From Chaunax sp. Z400 (taxonomy: Eukaryota; Chordata; Actinopteri; Lophiiformes; Chaunacidae): a stretch of 64,000 nt of DNA. Positions within the stretch are counted from its first letter, which is position 1; every line of letters begins with the position of its first letter. The stretch is from positions 21,872,492-21,936,491 of the forward strand of contig CM075194.1 in NCBI GenBank assembly GCA_037577475.1, in the 5' to 3' direction. Positions 1-13,983 of the stretch are shown piece after piece. Both the position numbers and the translations under genes were made by a program. The notes under the pieces were generated by a model. The model was not told the origin of the DNA. It ran no database searches and was given only the letters and a program-made list of their open reading frames with translations.

Positions 1-354
1 GAACTGGCTGAGCTGTTGTCTCCACACATTTCACTGACACTTGCTATTTAAAATGGATGGAAATAAGGGATGAATCCTCGAATGCTGTGATCTGTGGCAT
101 TGCTAGAGCTGGTTTGGTATCCACCTCTTCAGCTGCAAGGTGTCTCTGGAGCTTCTAAACTGTGTTTCTTTTACTCAGAGATGCTAATAGTTAGCTTTAA
201 GATGTGCAGACTCAAGCACATGAATCATTTTTATTATTAATATGATCATCGTGATTATCATCATTACTATTATCAGTGTTGTTTGTAGTTATTATAGATA
301 CTACAAATTGTAATCTTTCTATTATATTGGCTGTTATCGTGGTGTCCCTGTTCT

Positions 355-578
355 TCACTCCCCCATCTCTCTCACCCCAACCAGTCAAAGCAGAGGGCCT
401 CCGACCTTGAGTGTTGGATCTGCTCAAGGTTTCTGCCTGTTAAAAGGCAGTTTGTCCTTGCCACTGTCGCCAAGTTCTTGCTCATGGGGGATTGGTCTGG
501 TCTATACCTGCTTGTTAAGTGCCTTGATATAACTTTTTGTGATTTGGCGGTATAGAAATAAAATGGACTTGACTTGAG
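355..578 (+). repeat. Dispersed teleost repeat, LINE 3'-tail type
   Basis: It contains motifs of a very common fish repeat: 'aaggtttctgcctgttaaaa', 'ccttgccactgtcgccaagt', then 'gatttggcggtatagaaata' and a terminal 'gacttgacttga' run. Known in many teleost genomes as the tail of non-LTR elements; exact family not assigned. Confidence 0.6.
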
Positions 579-695
579 GTCTGGCAACCCTCAACAGAGG
601 CTTATCAGTGCTGTCTATTTATACCTCTATACTGTATATAGAGATGACCACTATTGAGTAATGCCCTCATAGTGTAAAGAATAAAATATGGCAAT

Positions 696-1043
696 TAGGG
701 GTGTAAGAAAATACTGATAGACTGAGTATCATGATATTATAATTTTTGATACTGTATTAATTTATAGTTTACATGCAATGATTTGCAGCTTTGGTTCATT
801 TTGTGTCATGTTGAAACAGCTAAATATCAATGTTGTAATCCATCTTCATCCATTTGGCTGTTTCAGTCCAGTGGGACAACATCGACTGAGACAGGAAGAG
901 GTAAGCCCAAATCACTAATATAACACAAAGAAACAGGCCTATGAAACAAAGTACACCTTAGCTTACAGTACGGCAAGACATTAAATCATAACTCCTTTAT
1001 TGTGATACATATATCACCAGATTCTCGTCAATGCACAGCCCTA
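696..1043. mobile_element. hAT-type MITE with terminal inverted repeats and a degraded 8-bp target duplication
   Basis: The left end reads TAGGGGTGTAAG and the right end, reverse-complemented, TAGGGCTGTGCA. The flanks are ATGGCAAT (688-695) and ATGACAAC (1044-1051), 6 of 8 identical, the spacing expected of an hAT duplication. The interior (gagtatcatgatatt..., ttgtgatacatat...) resembles a known family of small fish hAT elements. It has no coding capacity. Confidence 0.55.
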
Positions 1044-1051
1044 ATGACAAC

Positions 1052-4000
1052 AGCACTGCTGGAACCAGGTTGTATTCCTGTCCGGCTGCCTGCAATATTG
1101 AGTTTGTCCTTATCCCGTGGATTTCACTATAAGTTGGCAGAGATTCACTTTTCTTTTTTTTTCTTTTTACGAATGTGCGAATAGAAATGTGGCTTTAATG
1201 CACACATTGTCAGTCAATATCATGATGTGTCTGGTCATCACAGGCTGCAGCACACTGTGCACCCTGCTCTTCCCTTAAGGCTGAAATGTGGAGGCGGTTA
1301 GCCACATTAGTGCTCTGGGTAAAGTAAGTAATGAGAACAGCAGCAGGCAACAGTGCCCTTGGCAAGGCAATTAGCATTAAAGATAATGCTTAACCTTTAG
1401 ATTGAGAAAAATCACAGCAGTGATCTTGGAGTGGTTTGACACATTAGCTCTTTCTGCTGTGAGAGGGCAAAGTGAAGTGGTTTTCCACAGACGCTGACTA
1501 ACAGGTGGTGACATGCAGCAGCAGCTGTTGATAGGAGGTAAAGCTCAAGCAACATACATCCACTCAGTCAAAAAAATAGTGCTAAATGCATGAAAGTAAT
1601 CGAGTTGATTGAAAATGAGTCACCTCTCCAGAGTGGAATTGAGGGATTTTTTTTGAATCAGGACACTGTAGAGGAGTTGAAATGCAAATAGAAAATAATT
1701 TGAATGTGTTTGGATCCACATGTGCCTTCCCTGCACCGAGTGGGGTCATCTCAATTCCACATTTGCACCCAATGTCCTCCGCCAAAGACAGTGGGAATAT
1801 GATTACACGTTGATTTCTCGCTCCAACACACAATAGAGATGCATGAGCTGCAGCTTGGAGCTGACTGGCAGGAGGAGATATCCAGTAGGATGCTGTTTGC
1901 TGGAGCTGTTGATGTGTTTGTTTGTAATAGAGTGGACCCAAGGTTGTCTGTCATCTGCCAACACAGGGAGTTATCTGGATTTTTTGAGCTGGGCTTGGCA
2001 GTACTGGTTTCAGGATGAAAAAGTAAAATGCAGGGGTGGTTCCAGCTTAGAGTGTAGCTATTGTTTTTATGATACAGTTTCAATGTTTGGAGTTAAAGTA
2101 GCAGCTTTGGTCTTATTGTTTGCATTTAAAACAGTTCACCAGCTCGCCAACCGTCGCAGCCACGTACTGTGTGTCTGAAGCCAACATGCATCCAAAAAAA
2201 AAAAAAATATGCAATTGCATTAAGTGCTTTGAATTGGAGTCATACAGTAACTCTCGTCTTTGGCAATATGTCTGTAAGAGTTATGTATGTGCTATGAAAT
2301 TAAAACTATTATATGTTCTGTGCTGAATAATTGTAGATTTGAATTAAACGGCATTATATAATAATAGTATAATAAATAAATAAACAACAGCGAATTTTGG
2401 TGATTGTCTGGAAAATCGACTTCTGTAGAATTATCCAATGATAAAGACATCCCCAGACTGTGCAGGACTTTCCCTTCGTACAAAGAGATGAATGACCTAA
2501 TTACTGAATGCAGTTATGTTTAGATGGCTTAAAAATAACAGCACATGTGTGTATATGTGTGTGTGTGTGTGTATTTGACTGAGAGCGGGCCTAAGACACA
2601 AAGACACAGAGCATAGAGATAAACGGTCCACATGGCGACTCTTCAGCTGCTTTTGCACAAACTCAAGAAATACAGCACTTCAGTGCAGGTTGTGGTGTAA
2701 TGTATTTATTTGTGCAGGGACAAGACCCAGCTAGGGACCAGACTGCTGCAGGTAATGTTAGCTTAGCTACCGCCCAGAGACTAAATGCTACACCCGATAT
2801 GCGTGTTGCTCTCCTCTTGTAAACCTGACTGGAACACAAAGAACAAGCAATATTCCGTTTGATTTAATGTTGAGAGGGAAATATGAGTCTGTTAATTACA
2901 ACAAAATGCACTTAATTTGTCTCATATAAAGTAGTTAAAATGTGTATTGTTTACCTGATGTGAGCCCGTTTAATTTAAAATGCACTCAAGTTATCAAGTA
3001 AAAATATGAACACATGAACATGAACATGAGTGTCTGTTTACTCAGACTCAATGCATTTTCTCATTTATACAGTAGCCTATTTAAAATGTTTATATTGTGA
3101 TAAGAGGAGATAAAAACAATGCGAGACCACACCCCTCCTAAATGCGCTTATTTGATCATATCTATAAACTATTTAAAATATATACAGTATATATTTTCAA
3201 TAAGCATACAATGCAGTTGTAATTTAAATGTATATCACTTTGAAACGGTTGGTTTACCTGTTCAAGATAATATGATGATGCAGACGGCAGTAAAAATGGT
3301 CACAAATGTTCATTTATGCACAAATTGTTAATCTTGCAATTTATAGATAAGGCCTATCGTGATTTGGGTCGCGATGGTTTGTTATTTTAAAAATGTGGGT
3401 CCCCAGAAAAAAAGTTTGGGAACCACTGATCTAGCTTGTTTGACCACTGGCACACTCTCTCGCTCTCTCTTTGAATGGCGTGTTTACCGACAGCAACCCG
3501 TAAATCCTGCTTAATATGTCCTAAAGCTGATCAACCAGAATGGTATTGAGTACAGAAATCCCACATTGGATAGACATCTCTTTCATTGGTTGACCAGGTC
3601 TAATCATGTACAAACAAAATCCCACACGAGTGAGGGGTAGTAATCGTGCACAGCTGACTGGCATTAGATTTGTTTTACAGGCGATTCTTCAGCAGTCACT
3701 TTTCAGCCTCCTGTGAAGAGGCACAGTTTCTTTGGCTCACTCACTATTTGGCAAGGAAGGTGTTTGCTACAGCATTTGACAAATTGGAGGCTGGAGCAGA
3801 TGGGCACTTGAACATAACTGCCCACAAACTTTTAAGTGTCTTTCATCAGCGCCTCTGTGGGGCCTCCTGGGAATAGCTTCCTGATCTCTGTCATAAGGAC
3901 TGAAAAGGCCTTAGAATGACTCTGTCCTTGCGCAGTCCAGAAGACAAAAAATGATAAAGAGGAGATTCTTATTTATTAGATGCTCTGCACAGAGTTTTTC

Positions 4001-7000
4001 AAAAGTTTGATGTAAAATGAGCCAGAAGAAACTTGTGATAACAGCGCCTTCACCTGCATCCAGTGAGATTGCGTCAGGTTAGATCAATGGTCCGCTCCCC
4101 ACACAGACAGGAAAGCCATCCAATTCCTGTTTTTTTACGCTCCCAGACCCCCTTCTGATCTGAGCAAATAATTATGAACTATTACCTTTGGATGAGAGGC
4201 TATTTGTTCTACTTATATGGTTTGGAGCTGAAGCATAATAGCCCTGGCAAGACTGCGCGGTGGGTTTAACCCCTCTTATCCATCTGCAACCAGACCTGCT
4301 AAGCATGGCAAAACCAGGGCACCAGAGAAATGGTTACTTCCATGTCTGACAATCCAAATGTCTTGGCGTTTGTGTGTCAGACATTAAAAATTAAACAGAA
4401 GTCTTACAAAGAAAAATCTAAACTTGTCTCACAAGGCAAGCCCAGCTCACATTGACCACGGATTGAACACTTGTAGATACAATTGTGTCATAGATGATGC
4501 AACTTTTTACCCATGACCTTCTGTCCAAGACAAGCCCTCCTTGCATTTTTCATAAGACCTAGCCTCCTTTCTTAAAGTAAAAGACATACTGTAGTTCCAA
4601 TGTTTGTTCAGTGCTCTCTACTGTAATACCTGGTAGGAAAACGGCTTGAAATGTGCTCTGAATCAGAACATCACAACAGACTTTAAATAACTGCTGTGAA
4701 CATACATGCACAGTGCTCACTACTGTATAAAATGTTGTATATTATAATATGTAATTAAATCAACAGGGCTGTATTGATCAGGGCTGTAATACCTGCAAGA
4801 TCACCAAATCTGTTTGTGTGAACAAAAATAAGCCTACCATGTTGCTATAAGCTAAAAAAAATGAAAATGTGTAGGCTAACCACAAACAGGAAGGAAGGAA
4901 AACTCATCTTCCTCCTGTTTTGGTATCATTACTCTGGTGTATGAAGAAAAATCTACTCATTTAAACATGTCAGGAATGGATATCTCCTACGTTGGTAGTG
5001 TTTTCAGGCTTATCTAAAGTCAAAATGCCCCTGTCACAAGAGTTCACAATCCCCTCGTGGTTTCTCATGTAACCAGGACATGCTACTGAAAATACTTTGA
5101 AAAATGCCCTTAAAATATGCATCTGCAGATATAAGCAGTGTAAGTTATATTTATAGCGAGGCCACTCGTTTCCAGAGGGAGTCATTGTGACAACAACAAC
5201 AAAAAAACAAAAAATATCTGGGCAATTTCCTGCTTTGTGTTCTTGCCTCCATTTCACTGCGCGCCTCATTTTTCCCACATGTAATTTAACAGTGGGGAGT
5301 CACTCTGTCATTATAAGGAGATTAGGATGAGATAATGGACTATAGCATGCAGAAAACATAAATCACACCACAACGGTTTGGTGTTAAGAAGGGGCAGAGC
5401 ACCTATAATGCAGATTAGGGCTACATGAACAGAATGCACTTTGCACCGAAAATCCTATGCATACAGTAGTACACCTTAGGGAAACACAGTTTCTACAGAG
5501 GGAGCTATTCTAAGAGAGGTGATGCTCCAATTAGCATGGCAACAAGAGGATATCTCAGCTGTAGCTGGAGGTTAATGGCCAGGTAACCTGGGTCAGTGCT
5601 TTTAAAAGCACACCACACAAAAGCTCAAAAGGAGTGACACATTTACGCTGACCTCTGTGGGTTAAATGTTTAGTTCCTTTTCACTTCTGACCAATGGTTG
5701 TCCATACCTATCAGTGCTACGGTACTCAATAATCTGGTGTGACGTGATGAAGCAGTCTGGAGACAGACTCCTCACACATGCTCTCCTCTTCCTCCAGGTA
5801 ATTATACTCGCTCAGTAGTATAGACTAGCTGGTACAGAACTAATAGAGCAGGGTGAAGCATTGCTTGTGAAATGCACCCTGTCGAGATATGCTCAGGAAA
5901 ACTGCAGACTCTGCGTCAAAAGTTGGACCCCAGGACTCGTTTTCCTTTTGACCTTCATGTCTCAGAAACATCAGCCAACTTTTACGTCAACGCTAATGAG
6001 CTGATATAGATTAACCCAGGCTGCTTTTCTCTTTTCATCAATAAATAAACCTTGAGGGCTTTCCTGAGAGACCCAAGAGGTGCTAAAAGACCGGTTTGTA
6101 ATGCACTCTCTAACCTTGAAGTCCCTGCTCTAATGTGTGGACTTCATTTCCTTCGTCTTTGTTGTCGAAAACTGCGTGTCATCAGAGAACCCGACAATTG
6201 TTCTGCTGTCAATAGACAATCAATAATGGTCAATCCAGCAAATGGCCCACCTTTGACCCTGCTCCTTTAATGGACTAATCTGCGCTACAAAAGCAAGGTC
6301 AGAGAATAACGTAACACTTGCCTCGTCAACTCTTCATACTTCACACTACCTACCGTTTTATAATTGTTGATTCATGGAGTAGCTGGCTAAATGACGTGTT
6401 GCTACTCTGAAACATTGAAAGCTAAAGATACAGTCCATATAAGTTACTGTCAAACCCTTCATGTATCGTCTGGTGGCCTCCGCAGACTGATCAGCTCTTC
6501 ACTCCAACGGAGGCTGATACTCCTGGAATGATAATTACTTGTGTAAACTGTGGAGACGCTGTCATTCTCTGTCCTCTCTCTCCCCCTCATTCTCTCTCTC
6601 TCATGGTTAATGAACTACGGTTAAAAGACAAATAAAACAGAGGGAAGCAATTACAGGGACAGCGCACCTTTCAAAGACAGAAAAAAAACTCATTATCTAA
6701 ACGTTCATTATGATGTAATTAGGATACAGTCTGTAGACTATCCAATTAGTTCTTCTGTGCCGTGCTGTTGACATCTCCAAAGTGTTTGTATGTATGTATG
6801 TGTATGTGTTTTGATTTGTAACTGAGCCTACTGTCTGTGGTTCAAATCATCATAAATGCTTTCAGGGGAAGGTAACATAAAGTTATCCAATGAATACATC
6901 TTTTCTGTCCCTTGTGATGTGCATTTAGACACAATAAAGTGTCGGCTTTGCTATAAAAGTTAGTGCAAGTACAGAACTTTTATTTTATATGCCACACACT

Positions 7001-8338
7001 TTAAAAGTATATAATTCGGAACAGTCAGTCCGGTCAGTCATTTACTCCTGAATTCATTTGCCATAGGCCACAGAAATGCATTTCTTACCATGAACCTATT
7101 TCTGCTGCATGCTTCCCTTAGTCTTGAGTGGATCATCGACCCGTAAAGGTCAGATCGATTGATTTCTTCAGGTCCATACTCAATCCCATACCCGTATCCT
7201 GGCTGCTGCCAAGATATTTGTCCTCACTCAATCAGTCAGCCTATTGATCCCGACCTGAACATGAGGGCAATGAGGATGTGTGTGTGTAATGTTAAAGTAA
7301 GCGGGGCTGGGACCCACATTCATCCATGGAATTACCTTTCCTTGGCTAAATTGTGCACCGGAGCTCAACCCATTTGTACAATTGAAGTAAACTCATGCCA
7401 GCAGCAGTTGAGAGGACTGAGTTCTTGGAGGTCAGCAGCTGAAGAGGTGAGATGATGTTGGGTAGAGCGTGGGGTGTTTGGTGGCTACAGGGGGGCTGTT
7501 CCACCTGCGCCGCAGCTGTGTTGGGTTTGATTAATTAGGCTCTTTTAATGGTGTCTCCCTGAAGGCTCCTCTTTTGGTGAGAGAGCATCCACAAGATCAC
7601 ACACTCCTCAGTCGCATACAACACACAAACTCACACACCAGCATACAGAGCACCGACAGGAGGACTCAGAGATCAGACACATCTCTGCTGTCATCGGGGA
7701 CCTGTAGAGGTGAGTGGAGGTCTGATTCATCCTCCATCTTGGACAAGGTTCTTGCTCTGGTTCCCCTGCTGGTGTTTGAAGCATCTCACCTCAGAAACTC
7801 TTGTGTGTTTCACAGCTTGCCAGCGTTTCACAGCTTCACAGCGTGTTTTTCACATCAGGCATTCAAGGCAAAGATTAAAACACATAAGCTCAGTGACGCA
7901 TATTGCCCCTTTCTCAAAAATCATTGTTTCCAGATTTAGTACAACATAATATTATCACAGAAACCCTGTTGCAGTCCTGTCACCCGGTAGAGTGTACCCC
8001 AGGTACTAAGGCTGTGTTGTTGTCAGGATGCCAGATTTTTTACTGTGATGCCTGATTTGTTATCATGATACTCAGAACCCAAATGATACTTGGAACTGAA
8101 ACGATACTGATTCAATATCAATCACAATCAGGAACAAAATGGCTACAATAGTTGATCAATTTGATTGATTTTCAAATTCACAAACTTGTCATTTGTTTTT
8201 GGCTACATCTGCAGTTCAGAAAAAACATCAATTTTGTGTTAAAATGTACAAAATATCTTCAACTGTAATGGATGGTCTGATATTTACCCCAATGTTCATG
8301 GGAAAGAAGATAACTTTCACCAAACTAGAGTTTGTTTG
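1052..8338. other. Intronic stretch with little recognisable content
   Basis: No supported gene or RNA. It holds a short (GT)n near 2557-2570 and the end of a possible DNA transposon at 3350-3428 ('gtttgggaaccactg', the reverse of a CAGTGGTTCCCAAAC terminus seen in fish hAT elements). ORFs here are short and without family features. Confidence 0.4.
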
Positions 8339-8339
8339 C

Positions 8340-8505
8340 GGTGCGTTTCGCTGAGTCGGTAGAGCGTGCGCTCCATGTATAGAGTCTAAGTTCTTTAGAG
8401 GCAGCCATGGGTTCGATTCTGCCCTTGGCCCACCTTTCCTATCTCCTCGTCTTCAACTTTCAATAATAAAGGCTGAAAAAGCCAGAAAATGTAACTTAAA
8501 AAAAA
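8340..8505 (+). mobile_element. tRNA-derived SINE
   Basis: The head has an A-box-like 'gctgagtcggtagagcg' and a B-box 'gggttcgattct' about 65 bases apart, longer than in a real tRNA and with no cloverleaf. It is followed by a 'caataataaaggctgaaaa' tail and an A-rich end at about 8498-8515. This is a common acanthomorph SINE type. Confidence 0.7.
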
Positions 8506-9319
8506 CAAAACAAACCTATAGCTTGTTCCAGCTCTAGTTTATCTCTGGTGTTAGAACAACACCATGTTTAAAAACTTGAAACTCTTAAGAGCAGAATACG
8601 ACATATTTCTGCTATCTCGTTTTTCCAAAATAGAACTGATTCAGGTTGACACGTTTTTGCACCTTTCACTTTATCCTGTCTAATCAGTCTGTGTTTGAGA
8701 TCCTTGGTTGATTTTAGGCTCTTCTCCAACTAAACAAGCATGTCCACATTCTCCTGTGTCCGCCTCATGTGTCTGGCCCTGATACCAGAGGTTACTTGAA
8801 CTAAATTTACAGTAGGTCCTTTTTATTGACCCTGAAGAGCCACCATAGTTTAAACCTTAGAGCTGATATCTCTGTGCTACTTAGTTATTTCCAGTTTAAA
8901 ATGGCACCAAACTGGGACCACCAGATAACTGTAGCTTAGCATATTTGTTGTTTTGGAACTCACTTTTTCTAATATACATGTCATGCTACGTACGATAGAG
9001 GGTAGGCCTTACATTGATACTCTGCTCTTGTTATGTGCCACACATCTCATATAATTTAGTAGCTTATCAGCTTATCATCTTACAACTCACGCTGTATTAA
9101 TGAGAATGAGTGGACAGCATGCCCCCCGACAATAGACCCAGAAATGCTTAACTTGGCTACCTAGTGCTGACAGCTTGTGCATACACCGGACACACTGGAG
9201 ACCAACAAAAAATACTAAACGTTGGTAAATTTTAATAGCAAACCATTTTAAACAAAAAACAAAACAAAACAAAAACCCATTAGAGAAGTATCCACATTTC
9301 CACATAACGTGCAACACTA

Positions 9320-9385
9320 TATAAGGCTGAGTCCTTGACAGAGGCCCAGGTTTGATTTCACCTTAGGCCCTTTGCTGTGTGTTGT

Positions 9386-9460
<75 letters not shown>

Positions 9461-9512
9461 TCACTTTACTGTCTAGCTTGGACTATAAAGCACATGCCAA
9501 AAAAAGATTTAG
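9320..9512 (+). mobile_element. Degraded tRNA-SINE with (CT)n expansion
   Basis: 'gaggcccaggtttgatttca' is a decayed B-box region, 'ggccctttgctgtgtgttgt' is the diagnostic SINE body, and 'gactataaagcacatgccaaa' is the tail with A-run. The normally short CT-rich body has expanded into a pure (CT)n of 69 bp at 9389-9457. Confidence 0.6.
9389..9457 (+). repeat. (CT)n microsatellite
   Basis: Uninterrupted CT dinucleotides, 69 bp, inside a SINE relic. The open frame through it (poly Leu-Ser) is an artefact. Confidence 0.95.
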
Positions 9513-12104
9513 CCCAGAAGCCCAGATAGAGTTAACGCTCTATACTTTTAAAACTCTCACTTCTGATGAAGACCTGTTTGTGCTCTTCAGCATTTCATGG
9601 AGTCCTTCCAGTGAAAACTTAAAAGTAGCATCACCAGTTGGGTCTCATTGGTTAGTGTATGTGTTATAGGCAGGCACAGCACCGGGATCTCAGTGCCGGG
9701 AGGGCCAAAGAAGTTTTGGCTGCATCTTTTAATTACCGAAGTAAATACTGTTTGCCTTCCTACTGCGGTTTCCGACTAGTTTCACTCAAACACAAATGAC
9801 TGGAGCCATTTTCTGGTCGATTCTAACACTTTAAAATCTTTTTCAATGACGACACATCATTATTATTTACCTGTTTTGTAAGTTTGTATCATTGCAAGTG
9901 GCACATTGCTCAACTCAACTTATAATAAAACACGGTATGGATTGTGTAGACCAGTACATCCATTTATCTAGAGCACATTATAGTTATATTAAAGGAAATA
10001 CAATCTTCATTGGATGATCTGGCTGCAGTTTAATTTAAATTGATTGCAGGGAGAGAGAGAGAGAGATCGACTGCTGGGTTGAGCTAGATTGACTTCCAAG
10101 GGATTGATTTTTAAAGAGAGAGAGAGGGAGGTGCACCATGCTGTCAGTTCATGAGCTCGTCCTAACAGAAATGGTCTATATGCTTTCAAGGTAATATAGA
10201 GACTATCAGGTGTGGCAGGTATTTTCAGCTCCACCTCACATCTTGTCTGCATTGTTTTTTTTATGTTCCTCTAGTCGTCGTAGGAATGGCATTAGCAGCT
10301 ATGGAATTAAAATGCTTCATCTGCTGATAAACATAATTAATTTAGCTGTAGTCCACACTATTGGATAGAATTTTAAACAAGTGGGTGGACCCAGGCACGT
10401 TAGGCCCGCCTACAATGCAGCACCTGTATTATAGGTAGAAAAAAGGAGAGAAAAGGCTACTTTGGTCAAACACCTTTGTTTCATAGAGTAATATCGGAAT
10501 CAAACAGACTTACATTAATATCTGACGTAGTGATTGTGAAAAGGAAAAGTATAACGGGTTTACAAGCTGCATGGTAGTGATGTTTAAAACTCTTTAAAAA
10601 ACATTTGCTTCCCTTCTGGCCTGCTCAGTGCACAAATAAGACATACAGAGGAACGGTGATAACATCACCAAATACACCACATGCAAATGTCACAGGAAAG
10701 AAGGGCAGATTTCATATCCGGTCAAGCTTGTAAAGAAGCTGGAGGAATGGGTAATTATGCATGCCTGCTGTAGTATTGAGGGTTTATCACATACAGTTGT
10801 CTTTGGGAGATTGACGACATTACTTCGTCTATTGAATATACTAGAAATCATGACTTTTGTGGAAACGCGTCTTTATATTCTCACCTCACTTTTCTGCTCA
10901 CTTCTCTTTTCCCCACTGCGACGTCATATGCACCCCCTCTGTTACTTTTTACACCAATGTCAGCCACCTTTCACCTTCTAAACATAATACTGAGTAATAA
11001 ATATGAAATCAATCACTCCAAATTAGCTGGAAATGATTGCTGGAAATTTGTTGGGTGTAACCATTCTTCAGGTAATACACCATTAGCTATACCACACCCT
11101 ATGTTGAATGATGTTGATGAATATCAATAGACGGACCAAGAGGAACTGGTTCTTGCTAGTTTCTAAACGTTGCTTTGAGTATTTGAGAATCACTGTTATA
11201 ATGAAAACTTTCAGAGGGTTGTGTTTGGCACAGCAAAGGAGGGTGAACTAAGTTTACAGGAAAAAGAGCAACTCTTGACATTAAAAATGCATCACCACTG
11301 TGCCTCCCTCTGTTGTTGGATTATGTGGTCATGGTTGAATTCATTTAAAAGAACATGAGTCTGTGTGCATATGTCTTTGTGGCACACAATTAATTTGTCA
11401 TACTTGGCTGGTTTGTTTTTCATTGTCATCGAAGTCAAATGTTGCTTTGAGTTGTCGTCCTCTGAGCTCTGCAGATTAATTATTAAATACCTGAATTAAA
11501 ACAATGGGTTTTTTTTTTGTGTGGAGGAGACTCTGTTGTCTTGGGCTCCTGCAACAGCAAAGAAAATTGTTCAGCTGGGTCTTCAAACCTTTACATGGGC
11601 AGATCCAGGGTGGGGCCACAGGGCCATTTGGAACTTGTCCTCCCTAATAAATAATGTTTGTTGTTTGGTTTCTGAATTTTGTTTTTGCCTTTTTCAAAAA
11701 TGACTGCTCCAGGTAGATTTGCTGTTACGTAGTTTTGTGGTCATTACAGAATGGCGATTTTTTGCGGCTGACTAAGTAATGACTAAAGTATCCAATTTTG
11801 CTGAGAGAGAACCCCAGACTCCCCACATAACACCAGGCCCCACTGTGTAAAGTATGACTCCTGTGTGGCCGCAACATCTCCCCCATAACCTGTGTATTAA
11901 CATGTAATGGGATTTAGCTCATCAGGATATAGCAGTTTGCAGGGGAGGTACTGTATATGGACCTTTGCTAAAATATTTTGGGCTCACTGTTGCTGTTTCA
12001 TTGCAGTGCTTTAATCTTTAAACTTAAGCTTGGTGTACTCTGACAACATGGGCTGAAAAAGTAACGTTATAAATGAAAGATAATTAACACGTTGCACTTT
12101 ACTC
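9513..12104. other. Intronic stretch, nothing recognised
   Basis: A few short GA-rich runs (10052-10065, 10114-10130) only. No gene, RNA or identifiable transposon was supported. Confidence 0.4.
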
Positions 12105-12810
12105 CAGTGGCGGGTCTCGGATTTTTCAAAATCAGGGGCCATGAAGGGGCCACATTTTACATAGAGGGGCCAAGTGTATGTCCAACATCCATGCATATTT
12201 CCATATATATATATATTCTGAATCCTGTCTGGTTTGTCTTAAAAATTTGGCTGAACCTGAGTTTTGAGTAGTTACAGTAACAAAGCATAAATCAATTGAT
12301 AGTTGTGAAACGTTTCTGTGGTGTTACCCACAGATGGGTACTGTAATATCCATAGGTTGCCAGCTAATAACAGCGCGCAGTGCCAGACTAATAACACGGA
12401 TATCCAACAGCGTGACAAACCTAAGTGCAGTGACAGCAGGAAGTAAACGCTCTTTCACACATTAAACAAACTAATGTGGGGGATCATAACTTACTATGAA
12501 GGTTCTGTGGAGGATGCAGTCTCACAAGTCACATTAAAATGAGCATTTTCCCGCCTCTGCCACGTTCCAGTCACATTGGAACTACCATCCACAACTTATA
12601 AAAACGATTCTCATTAACATCCAAGCTGAATCAAAAGGCAAAAACACGGGAATGTTTCCCATTATAACCTTCCCTCTCACATGATGTAAATGCAGCATCA
12701 CTATGGATACTAGATGTGTTTGAGGTGCCACAAAAAAAAAGACAAGTAACAGGACGGAGCCACTTCAGGGGCCAATCAGATTTTTAGCCTCTGGCCCTCT
12801 GGAAACACTT
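12105..12810. mobile_element. Probable decayed DNA transposon (CAGTGGCGG... terminus)
   Basis: It begins CAGTGGCGGGTCTCGGATTT with 'ggggccatgaaggggccac' nearby. Close to the other end is 'ttcaggggccaatcagattt', a head-to-tail arrangement seen in a fish hAT-like family. The expected inverted end was not found, so the right boundary is uncertain. Confidence 0.35.
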
Positions 12811-13440
12811 CATGTCTTTCTTCACTCACTTCACTTTTGCACTTTTTGCTCCATCCTTGGTATATTATCCCTCGTCTTCAGTTTCAAGAGATGCTTTTAT
12901 ACTCGGCTTGTCACAAAATGAAAAGCTCAAACAAATAACTTTCTCAAATCACGCTGACACCAACTACATAGAAGGATCTGATGTGACACTCAGCTTGAGT
13001 TCAGTCAGGGAGACTATCTTTATACTCTCTTTATTCATTCTTACTGTATTTCTCTCTCCTCCTTCTCACACTTTTATCATAATCAGGGGATTGTGGACTT
13101 TTATTCCTTCAGCTAAATCAGACATATTTTGCCATGGTCTCCATCATCCAAACATTTCGTCGCTGTCCAACATGAAATGTGTTCTCTCTGCTGCTGTGTG
13201 TGAATACGTGTGGATCCTCGCGGCCCTTCAGACTTCCACAGGGACAATATTTAACTCGCATTCGACCCTAAAATTAGATGCTAACTGGAAAAGTAATCTC
13301 CGAGCACAGTGTGTGAGTAGAAATTACAAGCTAAATCTAAACTCTAATACTGATTCAAAAATTATGAGTGCGTGACAAGTGCAAGAGATGTAAATAGAGT
13401 TATCACCGAGGTCAGGATTGATTCCGGCCATAGACAGGAA

Positions 13441-13516
13441 CAAACATCCCTCCTGTGCTTCCTGACTACGGTCTGGAAGCCCAACAGGAAAGGCTACGTC
13501 TGCCCTGGAGACATTG
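13441..13516 (+). repeat. Unidentified 76-bp repeat, copy A
   Basis: 'tgcttcctgactacgg', 'ggaaaggctacgtctgcc' and 'caaacatccc' recur in the same order on the opposite strand at 46749-46829, nearly 90% identical by eye. I do not recognise the family. Confidence 0.6.
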
Positions 13517-13554
13517 TTAAAAATTAATCCAGTATAATAATTTTAATTTTGATT

Positions 13555-13735
13555 ATACCCATAACTACATATACCCCTGCCAAAGGGGGCAAATATAGTT
13601 ACCCTTGTCCATCCGTACATAACGGGTATATGGTCCATGCACATCTCCTCAAGAAACATGAACAGAATTGACTGAAATTCCACACATGCAATGCAGGGGC
13701 CCTGAAGGTGTGCATCTCATATTTGGTTTCTACAT
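13555..13735 (+). repeat. Dispersed repeat fragment, family unnamed
   Basis: 'ccctgccaaagggggcaaat', 'cttgtccatccgtac' and 'cacacatgcaatgcaggggc' are phrases I recall from a widespread teleost interspersed repeat. No ends or coding were found. Confidence 0.4.
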
Positions 13736-13983
13736 TTAGCTTATTTCTACATTTTCTGCACATTTGTACTCAGGTCGTATTCATGTCATTCTATTATGAT
13801 TCTGCTATGACAGAGGTTATGGTCTATCCACATCAGCACAAATTGAGTTTTTCCTGCAGCTGTAGCATCTTTGTCTTTGGACACCAACTTTCTATTTTTT
13901 TTATTTTTTATTTTTTATTGAACAGACAGGCACCTTTCTTATTAGTACTGAGTATTATCTGAGTAAACATTAATACTTTCTAT

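Noticed and set aside
8340..8420. tRNA gene
   Set aside because: The A- and B-box-like motifs are too far apart, no cloverleaf forms, and a SINE tail follows.
12812..13375. 187-codon + strand ORF
   Set aside because: No family features; low-complexity hydrophobic composition; it starts at the edge of a likely transposon relic. A chance ORF of this length is plausible in 64 kb.
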